Below, one piece after another: positions 12,894 through 18,537 of a stretch of DNA of 22,885 bases. The notes beneath the pieces were generated by a model, which had not been told where the DNA came from, made no database searches, and worked only from the letters and a program-made list of their open reading frames with translations. How positions within the stretch are numbered: the stretch's first letter is position 1; each line of letters begins with the position of its first letter. Origin of the DNA: a virus. The stretch covers positions 1 to 22,885 of IMG/VR virus record IMGVR_UViG_3300025276_000229; one strand, written 5' to 3'. The translations under genes were made by a program, and so were the position numbers.

Positions 12894-13589
12894 CTAACCG
12901 CCAACTGCGATTAGGTTTGAGTTGACCACAAAACCAGTGGTATCCTTCTTTGCCCGTCCTTTTGCTGACAACCCTACCACCACATGCCCACCGCGCAGAT
13001 TATCGAGGTCGCTTTTATCACCATCAATAACCTTGCGACCCATGAAATGCGTAGGCAGATCACCACTAAACACAACGGCCATTGGGTATCCGTCCGGCAA
13101 TCTATCGACCTGCTTTTTATAGGTAGCTACGCCCGAATAGCTGAACATCAATTTATAATTGGCCGGAGTCTTACCGATTCTGTGGACTCGTTTTGTGTAG
13201 TCGTAAAAACTCAGGTCTGGAAACGCTTGCGGTATCCCAAAATTTTCCCATGCGATGTCGCTAATGGTATTCAGTCGCACCACACCTGCCGAACCCTTGC
13301 GCTTACAAAGTTTAGAAAAGTTGCCTAGCTCTTTTCGCAGTTGATTCAAGAAACCCGATGGGTCATCGTGAAACCAATCCGTCTTTGCCTTACGACCTGC
13401 CGCTACATTACTAAAAACACCCATGCCCGCAGTTACTAGGCATGCCTCCCGACATCCTGCCGCCTTGCTACCCGCGCAGATAATGTCATCTGGATAGAGC
13501 GACAATGACGCGACCCGCGTTGGGATCTTCTCAGCTTTTTGAGTCTTTGCAATTTTGGTATTGCTTGCACTAGTTGATAATAATTTCAT
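12894..13589 (-). CDS. GP88-like (DUF7227-type) protein
   Basis: The 231-aa product resembles the mycobacteriophage gp88-like family: a basic N-terminus, then SLSLYPDDIICAGSKAAGCR with EACL (about 29-51) giving the Cys pattern C38-x7-C46-x3-C50, GMGVFSNVAAGRKAKTDWF after it, VVRLNTISDIAWE (about 103-115), SFYDYTKRVHR (126-136), LMFSYSG (147-153) and VVFSGDLPTHFMGRKVIDGD further on. Families with this layout occur in phages and plasmids; their biochemical role is not established, and the three cysteines suggest metal or cluster binding. The start has TCGGAGTAA upstream and lies 19 bases after palindrome copy 3. It is the largest protein of the small-gene region. Confidence 0.75.
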   Translation of the reverse strand: MKLLSTSASNTKIAKTQKAEKIPTRVASLSLYPDDIICAGSKAAGCREACLVTAGMGVFSNVAAGRKAKTDWFHDDPSGFLNQLRKELGNFSKLCKRKGSAGVVRLNTISDIAWENFGIPQAFPDLSFYDYTKRVHRIGKTPANYKLMFSYSGVATYKKQVDRLPDGYPMAVVFSGDLPTHFMGRKVIDGDKSDLDNLRGGHVVVGLSAKGRAKKDTTGFVVNSNLIAVGG

Positions 13590-13608
13590 GTTGTATTACT
13601 CCGATTAG

Positions 13609-13623
13609 TTATAATAATTATAA
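13609..13623. repeat. Intercistronic palindrome, copy 3
   Basis: Exact TTATAATAATTATAA. It overlaps the last codons of the 101-aa gene and supplies its TAA stop (13618-13620), and lies 19 bases ahead of the GP88-like gene. Confidence 0.8.
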
Positions 13624-13923
13624 AAAAGTATCTAGATCACCTTCACCTGTAAATATCATACGCGCCATATAATAATCCCACTCTTCAGGGTAGTCGCTCT
13701 GATCGTGCGCGGCATTAATACCTGCCAACTCATTGTCACTAACAACCCGATCAGCTTTGCAGATACTACCTGCACCCTCAATGCGCTGTCGCAGTATCTT
13801 GAAAACCATACAGCCTTGCAACTTAAAAGCATTCGCGGCTTGCATGTAATTCATGCCTTCCACATCGTGAAGCATGTCTTGTTCCCACGGTTCGCCACAA
13901 TGGGCGCAGTAAATGTCAAACAT
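13618..13923 (-). CDS. Hypothetical protein with N-terminal Cys-x2-Cys (101 aa)
   Basis: The product opens MFDIYCAHCGEPWEQDMLHD, a Cys6-x2-Cys9 pair next to Gly-Glu-Pro-Trp that I have seen at the start of other phage proteins of this size; further Cys (38, 55) could complete a metal site. The middle is helical and the C-terminus acidic. Its stop codon lies inside palindrome copy 3, and its start is 11 bases after copy 4. The metal-binding idea is an inference; the role is unknown. Confidence 0.72.
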   Translation of the reverse strand: MFDIYCAHCGEPWEQDMLHDVEGMNYMQAANAFKLQGCMVFKILRQRIEGAGSICKADRVVSDNELAGINAAHDQSDYPEEWDYYMARMIFTGEGDLDTFL

Positions 13924-13934
13924 AATTTTATTCC

Positions 13935-13949
13935 TTATAATAATTATAA
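13935..13949. repeat. Intercistronic palindrome, copy 4
   Basis: Exact TTATAATAATTATAA, 11 bases ahead of the 101-aa gene and 3 bases after the end of the 65-aa gene. Confidence 0.8.
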
Positions 13950-13952
13950 ATA

Positions 13953-14150
13953 TTAATTAGGCGCTATATATCTTACGCCCCGCACTTTTAATTCCATGCC
14001 CGCATAATGGATTTCATCCATATACTGGCCCGCCTTTGGATTGTCCGGCATGGCCGAAATCGCCCGCCTACAATCTAAAATTATATAGCATAGAGTATCG
14101 TTTGATACGTCTTTAAAGCGTTCCATCGTTTCCGCATGCCAGTTAATCAT
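13953..14150 (-). CDS. Hypothetical protein (65 aa)
   Basis: A helical product (MERFKDVSNDTLCYIILDCR, then YMDEIHYAGMELKVRG). The pattern of two helices with a short loop rich in Asp/Asn/Pro resembles small phage proteins that I cannot assign. It overlaps the upstream 68-aa gene by 4 bases and has a GGAGT ribosome-binding sequence inside that gene's end. Confidence 0.7.
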   Translation of the reverse strand: MINWHAETMERFKDVSNDTLCYIILDCRRAISAMPDNPKAGQYMDEIHYAGMELKVRGVRYIAPN

Positions 14151-14353
14151 GATTCCAATGACTCCAATAATTTTATTTCAAGATCCCGCAGAGCGTCCAG
14201 AGCTTCCCTTATTGCGGGCGTATCGCGACCATACATTAGCAGGTCGCAGGCATAGTCACCAAGTTCGCCCACTCTATGCGCTAACGTGTGGATCTGCTGA
14301 ACATGTCGCGCATGATCGGCATCCAATAAAGCGTTTAATTTTTCATATTTCAT
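14147..14353 (-). CDS. Hypothetical helical protein (68 aa)
   Basis: The product is almost all helix, with LNALLDADHARHVQQIHTLA at the start and AIREALDALRDLEIKLLESL at the end; a small antiparallel or oligomeric bundle is plausible. It is preceded by CGGAGT and palindrome copy 5, and overlaps the 65-aa gene by 4 bases. No family is recognised. Confidence 0.68.
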   Translation of the reverse strand: MKYEKLNALLDADHARHVQQIHTLAHRVGELGDYACDLLMYGRDTPAIREALDALRDLEIKLLESLES

Positions 14354-14370
14354 AAAAATACTCCGATTAG

Positions 14371-14385
14371 TTATAATAATTATAA
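14371..14385. repeat. Intercistronic palindrome, copy 5
   Basis: Exact TTATAATAATTATAA, 17 bases ahead of the 68-aa gene. It overlaps the end of the 43-aa membrane protein gene and supplies its TAA stop. Confidence 0.8.
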
Positions 14386-14511
14386 ATATTGGCCTTGAGT
14401 AGCCATAGAATAAAGCAAACCACCAAAAATAAAGGCAATTCCAACGCTAACAACAGCAATCCAAGCGACCGCCAGATAATGGGTGATATTTTTTCGTCTA
14501 GATTTGCGCAT
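14380..14511 (-). CDS. Very small membrane protein (43 aa)
   Basis: An ATG at 14509-14511 opens MRKSRRKNITHYLAVAWIAV and continues VVSVGIAFIFGGLLYSM before a short polar tail, with TAA inside palindrome copy 5. A basic N-terminus followed by one hydrophobic segment (about residues 13-35) suggests an inner-membrane protein with its N-terminus inside. It follows palindrome copy 6 and a TTGGAGT ribosome-binding sequence, exactly like its longer neighbours, which supports the gene being real. Function unknown. Confidence 0.65.
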   Translation of the reverse strand: MRKSRRKNITHYLAVAWIAVVSVGIAFIFGGLLYSMATQGQYL

Positions 14512-14530
14512 GTTAAATACTCCAAGTATT

Positions 14531-14545
14531 TTATAATAATTATAA
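14531..14545. repeat. Intercistronic palindrome, copy 6
   Basis: Exact TTATAATAATTATAA, 19 bases ahead of the 43-aa gene. It touches a second perfect palindrome, AGGCTTTAAAGCCT (14545-14558), which leads into the terminator at 14562-14587. Confidence 0.8.
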
Positions 14546-14561
14546 GGCTTTAAAGCCTACC

Positions 14562-14587
14562 AATAAAACCCGCTAATGTATAACGGG
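14562..14587 (-). terminator. Intrinsic terminator after the first left-arm gene
   Basis: Read on the minus strand, CCCGTTA-TACAT-TAGCGGG forms a 7-bp stem (one G-U pair) with a 5-base loop, followed by TTTTATT. It lies 17 bases after the stop of the 179-aa gene, so that gene may form its own transcription unit. Confidence 0.72.
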
Positions 14588-14603
14588 CTATATGGTAGTC
14601 TTT

Positions 14604-15143
14604 TTATTGAGCGGATTCCGCATTAGTTATCAGGACATAGAGGGTGTATCGCAAGCCTTCAAGCGTTTTTTCATCGGACTCTTTGGCGATTAGCGCGTCC
14701 AGAATTTTGATTGACGACAACAATGCGATCTTATCAAACATGGGGGCGCTTTTTGCGGATTCTGTCGTAGTACTATCACTTTCACCCGTACTTTCACCAT
14801 CACCACTGCCAGTTCCGGCCTTCGAAGGTGAACTGTTACGCATGGGCGCGTCTTCCAGAATGCCTTCTTTGTTTATTCGCAATCCGGCAGGCTTCTCAAT
14901 GCCATTAGCCTTCCTGACTTTTTTAGACGCGATGCTAAGTTGTTGCTTAAATTTGGCAATTGCTTTAGGGCTATGCTTTATTTTATCATAAAAATTTTCA
15001 AGAGCTTCTTTCGCATCTGAATTTTTATCATCTATCCATAGTGGGCAGACTTCAGCGAGAGCCTCAGTCATTTTAGAAGTGTTATTAATAGCTGTAATAA
15101 ATTTGGCTGCAAAAGCTTTTTCGTTCAATATTAAAATAGTCAT
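14604..15143 (-). CDS. Hypothetical protein, first gene of the left arm (179 aa)
   Basis: The product has a helical, Lys-rich N-terminal domain (about residues 1-90), a low-complexity Ser/Gly/Thr/Glu linker (about 103-134) and a helical C-terminal domain of about 45 residues. I recognise no family. It is the first minus-strand gene after the divergent promoters, has its own nearby promoter-like sequence (15189-15217), and is followed by a terminator. AAAGGAAATACCGAC precedes the ATG. This is the position of an immediate-early gene, so a host-directed or regulatory role is possible, but only by position. Confidence 0.8.
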   Translation of the reverse strand: MTILILNEKAFAAKFITAINNTSKMTEALAEVCPLWIDDKNSDAKEALENFYDKIKHSPKAIAKFKQQLSIASKKVRKANGIEKPAGLRINKEGILEDAPMRNSSPSKAGTGSGDGESTGESDSTTTESAKSAPMFDKIALLSSIKILDALIAKESDEKTLEGLRYTLYVLITNAESAQ

Positions 15144-15188
15144 GTCGGTATTTCCTTTAAAGTTATTTAGATTTAAGTAAGTTGGGTA

Positions 15189-15217
15189 ACAATAACACCT
15201 GTTTTATCAAAGTACAA
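15189..15217 (-). promoter_or_regulatory. Probable promoter of the 179-aa gene
   Basis: On the minus strand TTGTAC (15212-15217) and TATTGT (15189-15194) are 17 bp apart, and the spacer ends in ACAGGTGT, like the two strong promoters at 16.1 kb. The hexamers are weaker than those. The start site would be about 40 bases ahead of the gene. Confidence 0.5.
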
Positions 15218-15340
15218 CTTTTTTGCAAAATAAAAGTAAATTAATTTTATAAGTAAATTATAAGACTTCAAAATCCCAATGTCGTTAATAGATAAGATGT
15301 CGCAAATAGATACGCCTACTCTTTATATAGGTAATTTTTT

Positions 15341-15362
15341 GGGTGGTTTTTGGGTGGTTTTT
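15341..15362. repeat. Tandem repeat GGGTGGTTTTT x2
   Basis: Two exact, adjacent copies of an 11-base unit (15341-15351, 15352-15362), set between T-runs. It may be a binding site or a replication slippage product; no function can be assigned. Confidence 0.75.
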
Positions 15363-15572
15363 TGAATTGATAAATCGACAGAGAGCGGCCTAGCATTGCG
15401 CTAGATTTAATTGCTCAAAAGAAAGGGCGTACTATCGGGGATTAGATAGTGGCTTAGAAAGGCTAATAGGTACATTGTGTTGGATTTGACAGCGATTGTG
15501 CCAATAGTTGAACTGGTTAAAAAATGATCAATTTCAGAGGTTTTAAAGATTGTCAATATAATTTTAATTAAT

Positions 15573-15910
15573 CTTTGAAGTCTTTTTAGATTCTGGGGCT
15601 GTATTACATAACTCTATGAATTGTGGAGCCTTTATAGTTTAAAGCTATTAAACTTTAAAAGTCTTCGAAGTCCTACCAGTTTGTACACCAGTTGTCCAGA
15701 CTTTTTAGACTTTAAAGTTTTTGTAGGCTTTGAAGTCTAATTGTGCTAGGGAATCTGACCTCCGCCTGTAAAACCCTTATAAAATGTAGGGCCTTTAGGG
15801 TGGGGCAGGTGGCCAGTACCCCTCCCCCCCATATATACACAATGTTATACATTTTGGGGGAAAAGGGGATGTATACCAGTTGGCGCGGCAGGCTTTAAAG
15901 TCTTTAAAGT
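15573..15910. repeat. Iteron-like family, CTTYRAAGTC
   Basis: Related copies lie at 15573 (CTTTGAAGTC), 15653 (CTTTAAAAGTC), 15663 (CTTCGAAGTC), 15710 (CTTTAAAGTT), 15728 (CTTTGAAGTC), 15893 (CTTTAAAGTC) and 15902 (CTTTAAAGTG), with a complementary copy at 15264. The core CTTYRAAG is itself a palindrome. CTTTAAAG also occurs at 10588-10595, 14548-14555 and just ahead of the 179-aa gene. The clustering suggests a protein-binding array. Confidence 0.6.
15819..15868. repeat. C-run / G-run inverted repeat
   Basis: CCCC-T-CCCCCCC (15819-15830) faces GGGGG-AAAA-GGGG (15856-15868) across an AT-rich loop of about 25 bases. The arms can pair with an internal loop. The seven-C run is also a site prone to length change. 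Confidence 0.5.
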
Positions 15911-15927
15911 GTCTCATCTATGTCAAA

Positions 15928-15977
15928 GCCCCATTGCAAGGCTAATCTACTTTATAGCAATTAGCCTTGCAAGGGGC
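15928..15977. repeat. Long inverted repeat (18-bp stem with one bulged base)
   Basis: The left arm (15928-15946) and right arm (15960-15977) pair over 18 bp, interrupted only by one unpaired A at 15933; the loop is 13 bases. Neither strand has a T-run after the stem, so this is not a typical terminator. It would lie in the long leader of the minus-strand transcript. Confidence 0.85.
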
Positions 15978-15986
15978 TAATCGACT

Positions 15987-16023
15987 TATTAGGAATGAGT
16001 CCTTATTAGAATTGTTCCTAATA
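15987..16023. repeat. Inverted repeat TATTAGGAA / TTCCTAATA
   Basis: Nine-base perfect arms (15987-15995, 16015-16023) with a 19-base loop, 9 bases beyond the longer inverted repeat and about 78 bases downstream of the minus-strand -10. Confidence 0.7.
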
Positions 16024-16100
16024 CTATACAAAACCTATTATTAGAAACACTGAATAACAGTGGCTGGAATGACTATATAACCCCGGTGGGCTTAATATCT

Positions 16101-16129
16101 ATTATACACCTGAAATCACGTTTTGTCAA
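16101..16129 (-). promoter_or_regulatory. Consensus sigma-70 promoter driving the left arm
   Basis: On the minus strand a perfect TTGACA (16124-16129) and a perfect TATAAT (16101-16106) are 17 bp apart. The sequences CTTGACAAA and CAGGTGTATAATAGA are identical to those of the opposing promoter. This is likely a main early promoter read by host RNA polymerase. Confidence 0.9.
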
Positions 16130-16171
16130 GACATTTCGTATATTTATTTATACCTTTTTGGAATATAAAGC

Positions 16172-16200
16172 TTGACAAACCTGCAATACAGGTGTATAAT
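16172..16200 (+). promoter_or_regulatory. Consensus sigma-70 promoter driving the right arm
   Basis: On the plus strand a perfect TTGACA (16172-16177) and a perfect TATAAT (16195-16200) are 17 bp apart. The spacer contains the dyad ACCTG-CAATA-CAGGT, a likely operator. Transcription should start near 16207, right at the terminase small subunit ATG. Confidence 0.9.
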
Positions 16201-16207
16201 AGAGTAC

Positions 16208-16606
16208 ATGACAAACAAAAAAGAATTAACAACAAAGCAGGAAGCTTTCCTTAGTTACTTAACTGAAGCAGGAGGTGATCCAAAAAGAGCAGCAGAGATG
16301 GCAGGATATGCTGTATCAAGCACGAATGCAGTTGTGAAGTCTTTGAAGACGGAGATCCTAGACCTAGCAACAAACATCTTGGCTCAGAGCGCCCCTAAAG
16401 CCGCTATGAAGCTCGTAGCAATAATGGATAGCTCAGAGCCTATACCGCAAGCAAACATGCGTATACAAGCAGCACAGACCATCTTAGACCGCGTAGGCTT
16501 GGGTAAAACAGATCGCCTCGATGTAACTGTCAATACCAATGGCGGTCTGTTTATTTTACCCGCTAAACAAGAAACCGTCATAGAAGGAAATTATGAGGAG
16601 ATCTAG
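16208..16606 (+). CDS. terS: Terminase small subunit
   Basis: The 132-aa product has an N-terminal HTH-type segment (TTKQEAFLSYLTEAGGDPKR then AAEMAGYAVS), a central helical oligomerisation region with a PKAAMKLVAIM segment, and a C-terminal tail, the layout of phage terminase small subunits, which bind the packaging site and guide the large subunit. I start at ATG 16208, not at the TTG at 16172: the latter is the -35 hexamer of the promoter. The ATG is 7 bases beyond the -10, so the transcript from this promoter would have almost no leader and no good ribosome-binding site. The end overlaps the next gene by 14 bases. Gene order with the large subunit supports the call. Confidence 0.82.
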   Translation: MTNKKELTTKQEAFLSYLTEAGGDPKRAAEMAGYAVSSTNAVVKSLKTEILDLATNILAQSAPKAAMKLVAIMDSSEPIPQANMRIQAAQTILDRVGLGKTDRLDVTVNTNGGLFILPAKQETVIEGNYEEI

Positions 16607-16820
16607 CAGTACTATTCCATTTGGTTATAAGCTAGACGAAGGTAACGTAGAGTTACTAACAGCAATACCAGAACAACTCGAACAACTAGACAAGATGATC
16701 GTAATGATCAAAGAGAAAACACTCAGTTTACGCGAAGCTGCGATATTCTTAGAACACAAGACAGGGCGAACTATTAGCCACATGGGTTTAAAGAAGATAG
16801 CAGACAAAAGATATGACTGA
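16593..16820 (+). CDS. Small HTH-like protein between the terminase genes (75 aa)
   Basis: The product opens MRRSSSTIPFGYKLDEGNVE, has a helix with EQLEQLDKMIVMI, then SLREAAIFLEHKTGRTISHM and GLKKIADKRY, which reads as a winged or resolvase-type HTH. From memory, similar small proteins sit between or next to terminase genes in marine phages. It has AAGGAAATT before its ATG, overlaps the small subunit by 14 bases and the large subunit by 8, so it is embedded in the packaging operon. DNA binding during packaging is plausible but unproven. Confidence 0.8.
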   Translation: MRRSSSTIPFGYKLDEGNVELLTAIPEQLEQLDKMIVMIKEKTLSLREAAIFLEHKTGRTISHMGLKKIADKRYD

Positions 16821-18498
16821 ACAACTAGACTGGGAACTAAATCCCGACAACTACGCCAAAGATGAATCCGGAGAGTTTGTACTCAAAGTAGACGGTACAC
16901 CGCGTAAGAAATCAGGACGCGCAAAAGGATCTAAAGGCCGTGGTTATACTTATCATTCTAGAACTAAAGCAAAGATGGACGCAACAAAGGCTGTCAGAGA
17001 AAAACAAAAGAAGCTCAAAGCAGCACAAGCTAAAGTAGAAAGCTACAAGAAGTCAATAAGCACCACCACCAAAACTTTAAACAAGTTAGACGGTACTGCT
17101 ACTTCAAACATAACAGAGCAAGAAGATCTAAACAAGCTACCAAATGCTCTGGCAGACGAAGTAAAAGAAGACATAATCTTCAAGGCCAACGAAGGCCCAC
17201 AGGAAGACTTCTTAGCAGCCGCAGAAACAGACGTTCTGTACGGTGGAGCAGCAGGGGGAGGTAAGTCCTATGCCATGCTCGTAGACCCGCTTAGATACGC
17301 TCACAGGCCCGCTCACAGGGGCCTAATCATAAGACGCTCTATGCCAGAACTTAGAGAGCTTATAGACAAGAGTAGAGAGTTGTACCCGAAAGCATTTCCG
17401 GGGTGTAGATATAAAGAAGTGGAGAAGCTTTGGAACTTCCCAAGTGGCGCTAAGATTGAGTTTGGCTTCTTGGAACGTGATGCAGATGTATATAGGTATC
17501 AGGGACAAGCATACAGTTGGATAGGATTTGATGAGATCACACACCTGCCCACAGAATTTGCTTGGAACTACTTAGCTTCAAGACTTCGTACCACTGATTC
17601 AGAGATTATCCCGTATATGCGTTGTACAGCAAATCCGGGCGGTACAGGAGCTACATGGGTTAAGAAGCGTTACATAGACCCCTCGCCACCCAACGCATCT
17701 TTTGAAGGCGCAGACGGTCTAACAAGAAAGTTCATACCTGCTAGATTGCAGGACAATCCGTTCTTAGCTCATGACGGAAGATACGAGAAGATGTTACAGG
17801 CTCTGCCGCCAACACAGCGACAACAGCTTTTAGACGGCAACTGGGACGTTGCAGAAGGTGCAGCATTCACAGAGTTTGTACCACAGCTACATGTTATCAC
17901 ACCGTTTGAGATTCCATTGCACTGGGAACGGGTCAAAGGAATAGATTACGGTTACGCTTCAGAGAGTGCTTGCGTTTGGGGAGCAGTAGACCCAAGTGAC
18001 GGCACATTGATAATATACAGAGAGTTATACCAGAAAGGACTATTAGGTACAGAGCTTGCAAGCCTAATTACTAACATGGAGTTAGGAGATCCCTTCAGCG
18101 TCCAAGGAGTGCTTGATACAGCGTGTTGGAGTCGAACAGGTACTACAGGCCCAACAATCGGTGAAACGCTTCAGAGAGCCGGACACAAGCTCAGAAGAGC
18201 AGATAAGAACCGAATACAAGGCAAGATACAAATCCACGAATACTTAAAAGTCATGCAAAGCGGTAGGCCCAAAATACAGATACTGAACACATGCCCTAAC
18301 CTGATACGCGAACTGCAAAGTATTCCTCTGGATAAACGCAACCCAGAAGATGTAGATACACATGCGCCTGACCATGCTTATGACGCACTTAGGTATTTGA
18401 TTATGTCTAGGCCACGTATAAATGATACGTTGAATCAAATGCGACAATTTCATAGGGAGAGAATCTATTCTCCGATGGACTCAACTTTTGGATATTAA
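16813..18498 (+). CDS. terL: Terminase large subunit (packaging ATPase and nuclease)
   Basis: The 561-aa product has an unusually long, basic N-terminal extension of about 115 residues (Lys/Arg/Gly-rich, then a helical Lys-rich stretch), followed by the ATPase: Walker A GGAAGGGKS (Lys151), Walker B WIGFDEITHL (Asp240, Glu241) and a CTANPGG coupling motif (about 271-277). The nuclease domain shows GIDYGY (Asp378), VLDTAC (Asp435) and DHAYDALRY (Asp520 region). The protein pumps DNA into the prohead and cuts the concatemer. The start overlaps the HTH-like gene by 8 bases. The call is secure; the packaging mode is not deducible. Confidence 0.96.
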   Translation: MTEQLDWELNPDNYAKDESGEFVLKVDGTPRKKSGRAKGSKGRGYTYHSRTKAKMDATKAVREKQKKLKAAQAKVESYKKSISTTTKTLNKLDGTATSNITEQEDLNKLPNALADEVKEDIIFKANEGPQEDFLAAAETDVLYGGAAGGGKSYAMLVDPLRYAHRPAHRGLIIRRSMPELRELIDKSRELYPKAFPGCRYKEVEKLWNFPSGAKIEFGFLERDADVYRYQGQAYSWIGFDEITHLPTEFAWNYLASRLRTTDSEIIPYMRCTANPGGTGATWVKKRYIDPSPPNASFEGADGLTRKFIPARLQDNPFLAHDGRYEKMLQALPPTQRQQLLDGNWDVAEGAAFTEFVPQLHVITPFEIPLHWERVKGIDYGYASESACVWGAVDPSDGTLIIYRELYQKGLLGTELASLITNMELGDPFSVQGVLDTACWSRTGTTGPTIGETLQRAGHKLRRADKNRIQGKIQIHEYLKVMQSGRPKIQILNTCPNLIRELQSIPLDKRNPEDVDTHAPDHAYDALRYLIMSRPRINDTLNQMRQFHRERIYSPMDSTFGY

Positions 18499-18537
18499 AA
18501 AAACTAAAAAAAACTAAAATAAAAAGAGGAAGAAATT

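Larger units (their letters stand above)
15144..16207. other. Non-coding control region between the two genome arms
   Basis: No convincing gene is present in about 1.06 kb. The region holds the divergent early promoters (16101-16200), a weaker promoter (15189-15217), a tandem 11-base repeat (15341-15362), an iteron-like family of CTTYRAAGTC sequences (15573-15910), a C-run/G-run hairpin (15819-15868) and two long inverted repeats (15928-16023). The strong minus-strand promoter would produce a leader of about 950 bases before the first gene. Control of both arms is the clear role; an origin of replication is a plausible second one. Confidence 0.7.

Noticed and set aside
12452-14545. CRISPR-like array made by the repeated palindromes
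   Set aside because: Copies are far apart, irregularly spaced and separated by genes, with no spacers of constant length.
15712-15852. Minus-strand open frame of 46 codons in the control region
   Set aside because: It runs through the C-run hairpin and several iteron-like copies, has no ribosome-binding sequence, and its composition (WGGG, then mixed residues) looks random.
15928-15977. Long inverted repeat as an intrinsic terminator
   Set aside because: No T-run follows the stem on either strand.
15928-15977. Possible tRNA gene from the strong stem
   Set aside because: There is no cloverleaf, T-loop consensus or CCA-proximal acceptor pattern; it is a single hairpin.
16172-16207. TTG start extending the terminase small subunit by 12 residues
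   Set aside because: The TTG is the first half of the -35 hexamer TTGACA of a consensus promoter, so those codons would not be transcribed from it; the ATG at 16208 starts the conserved part.
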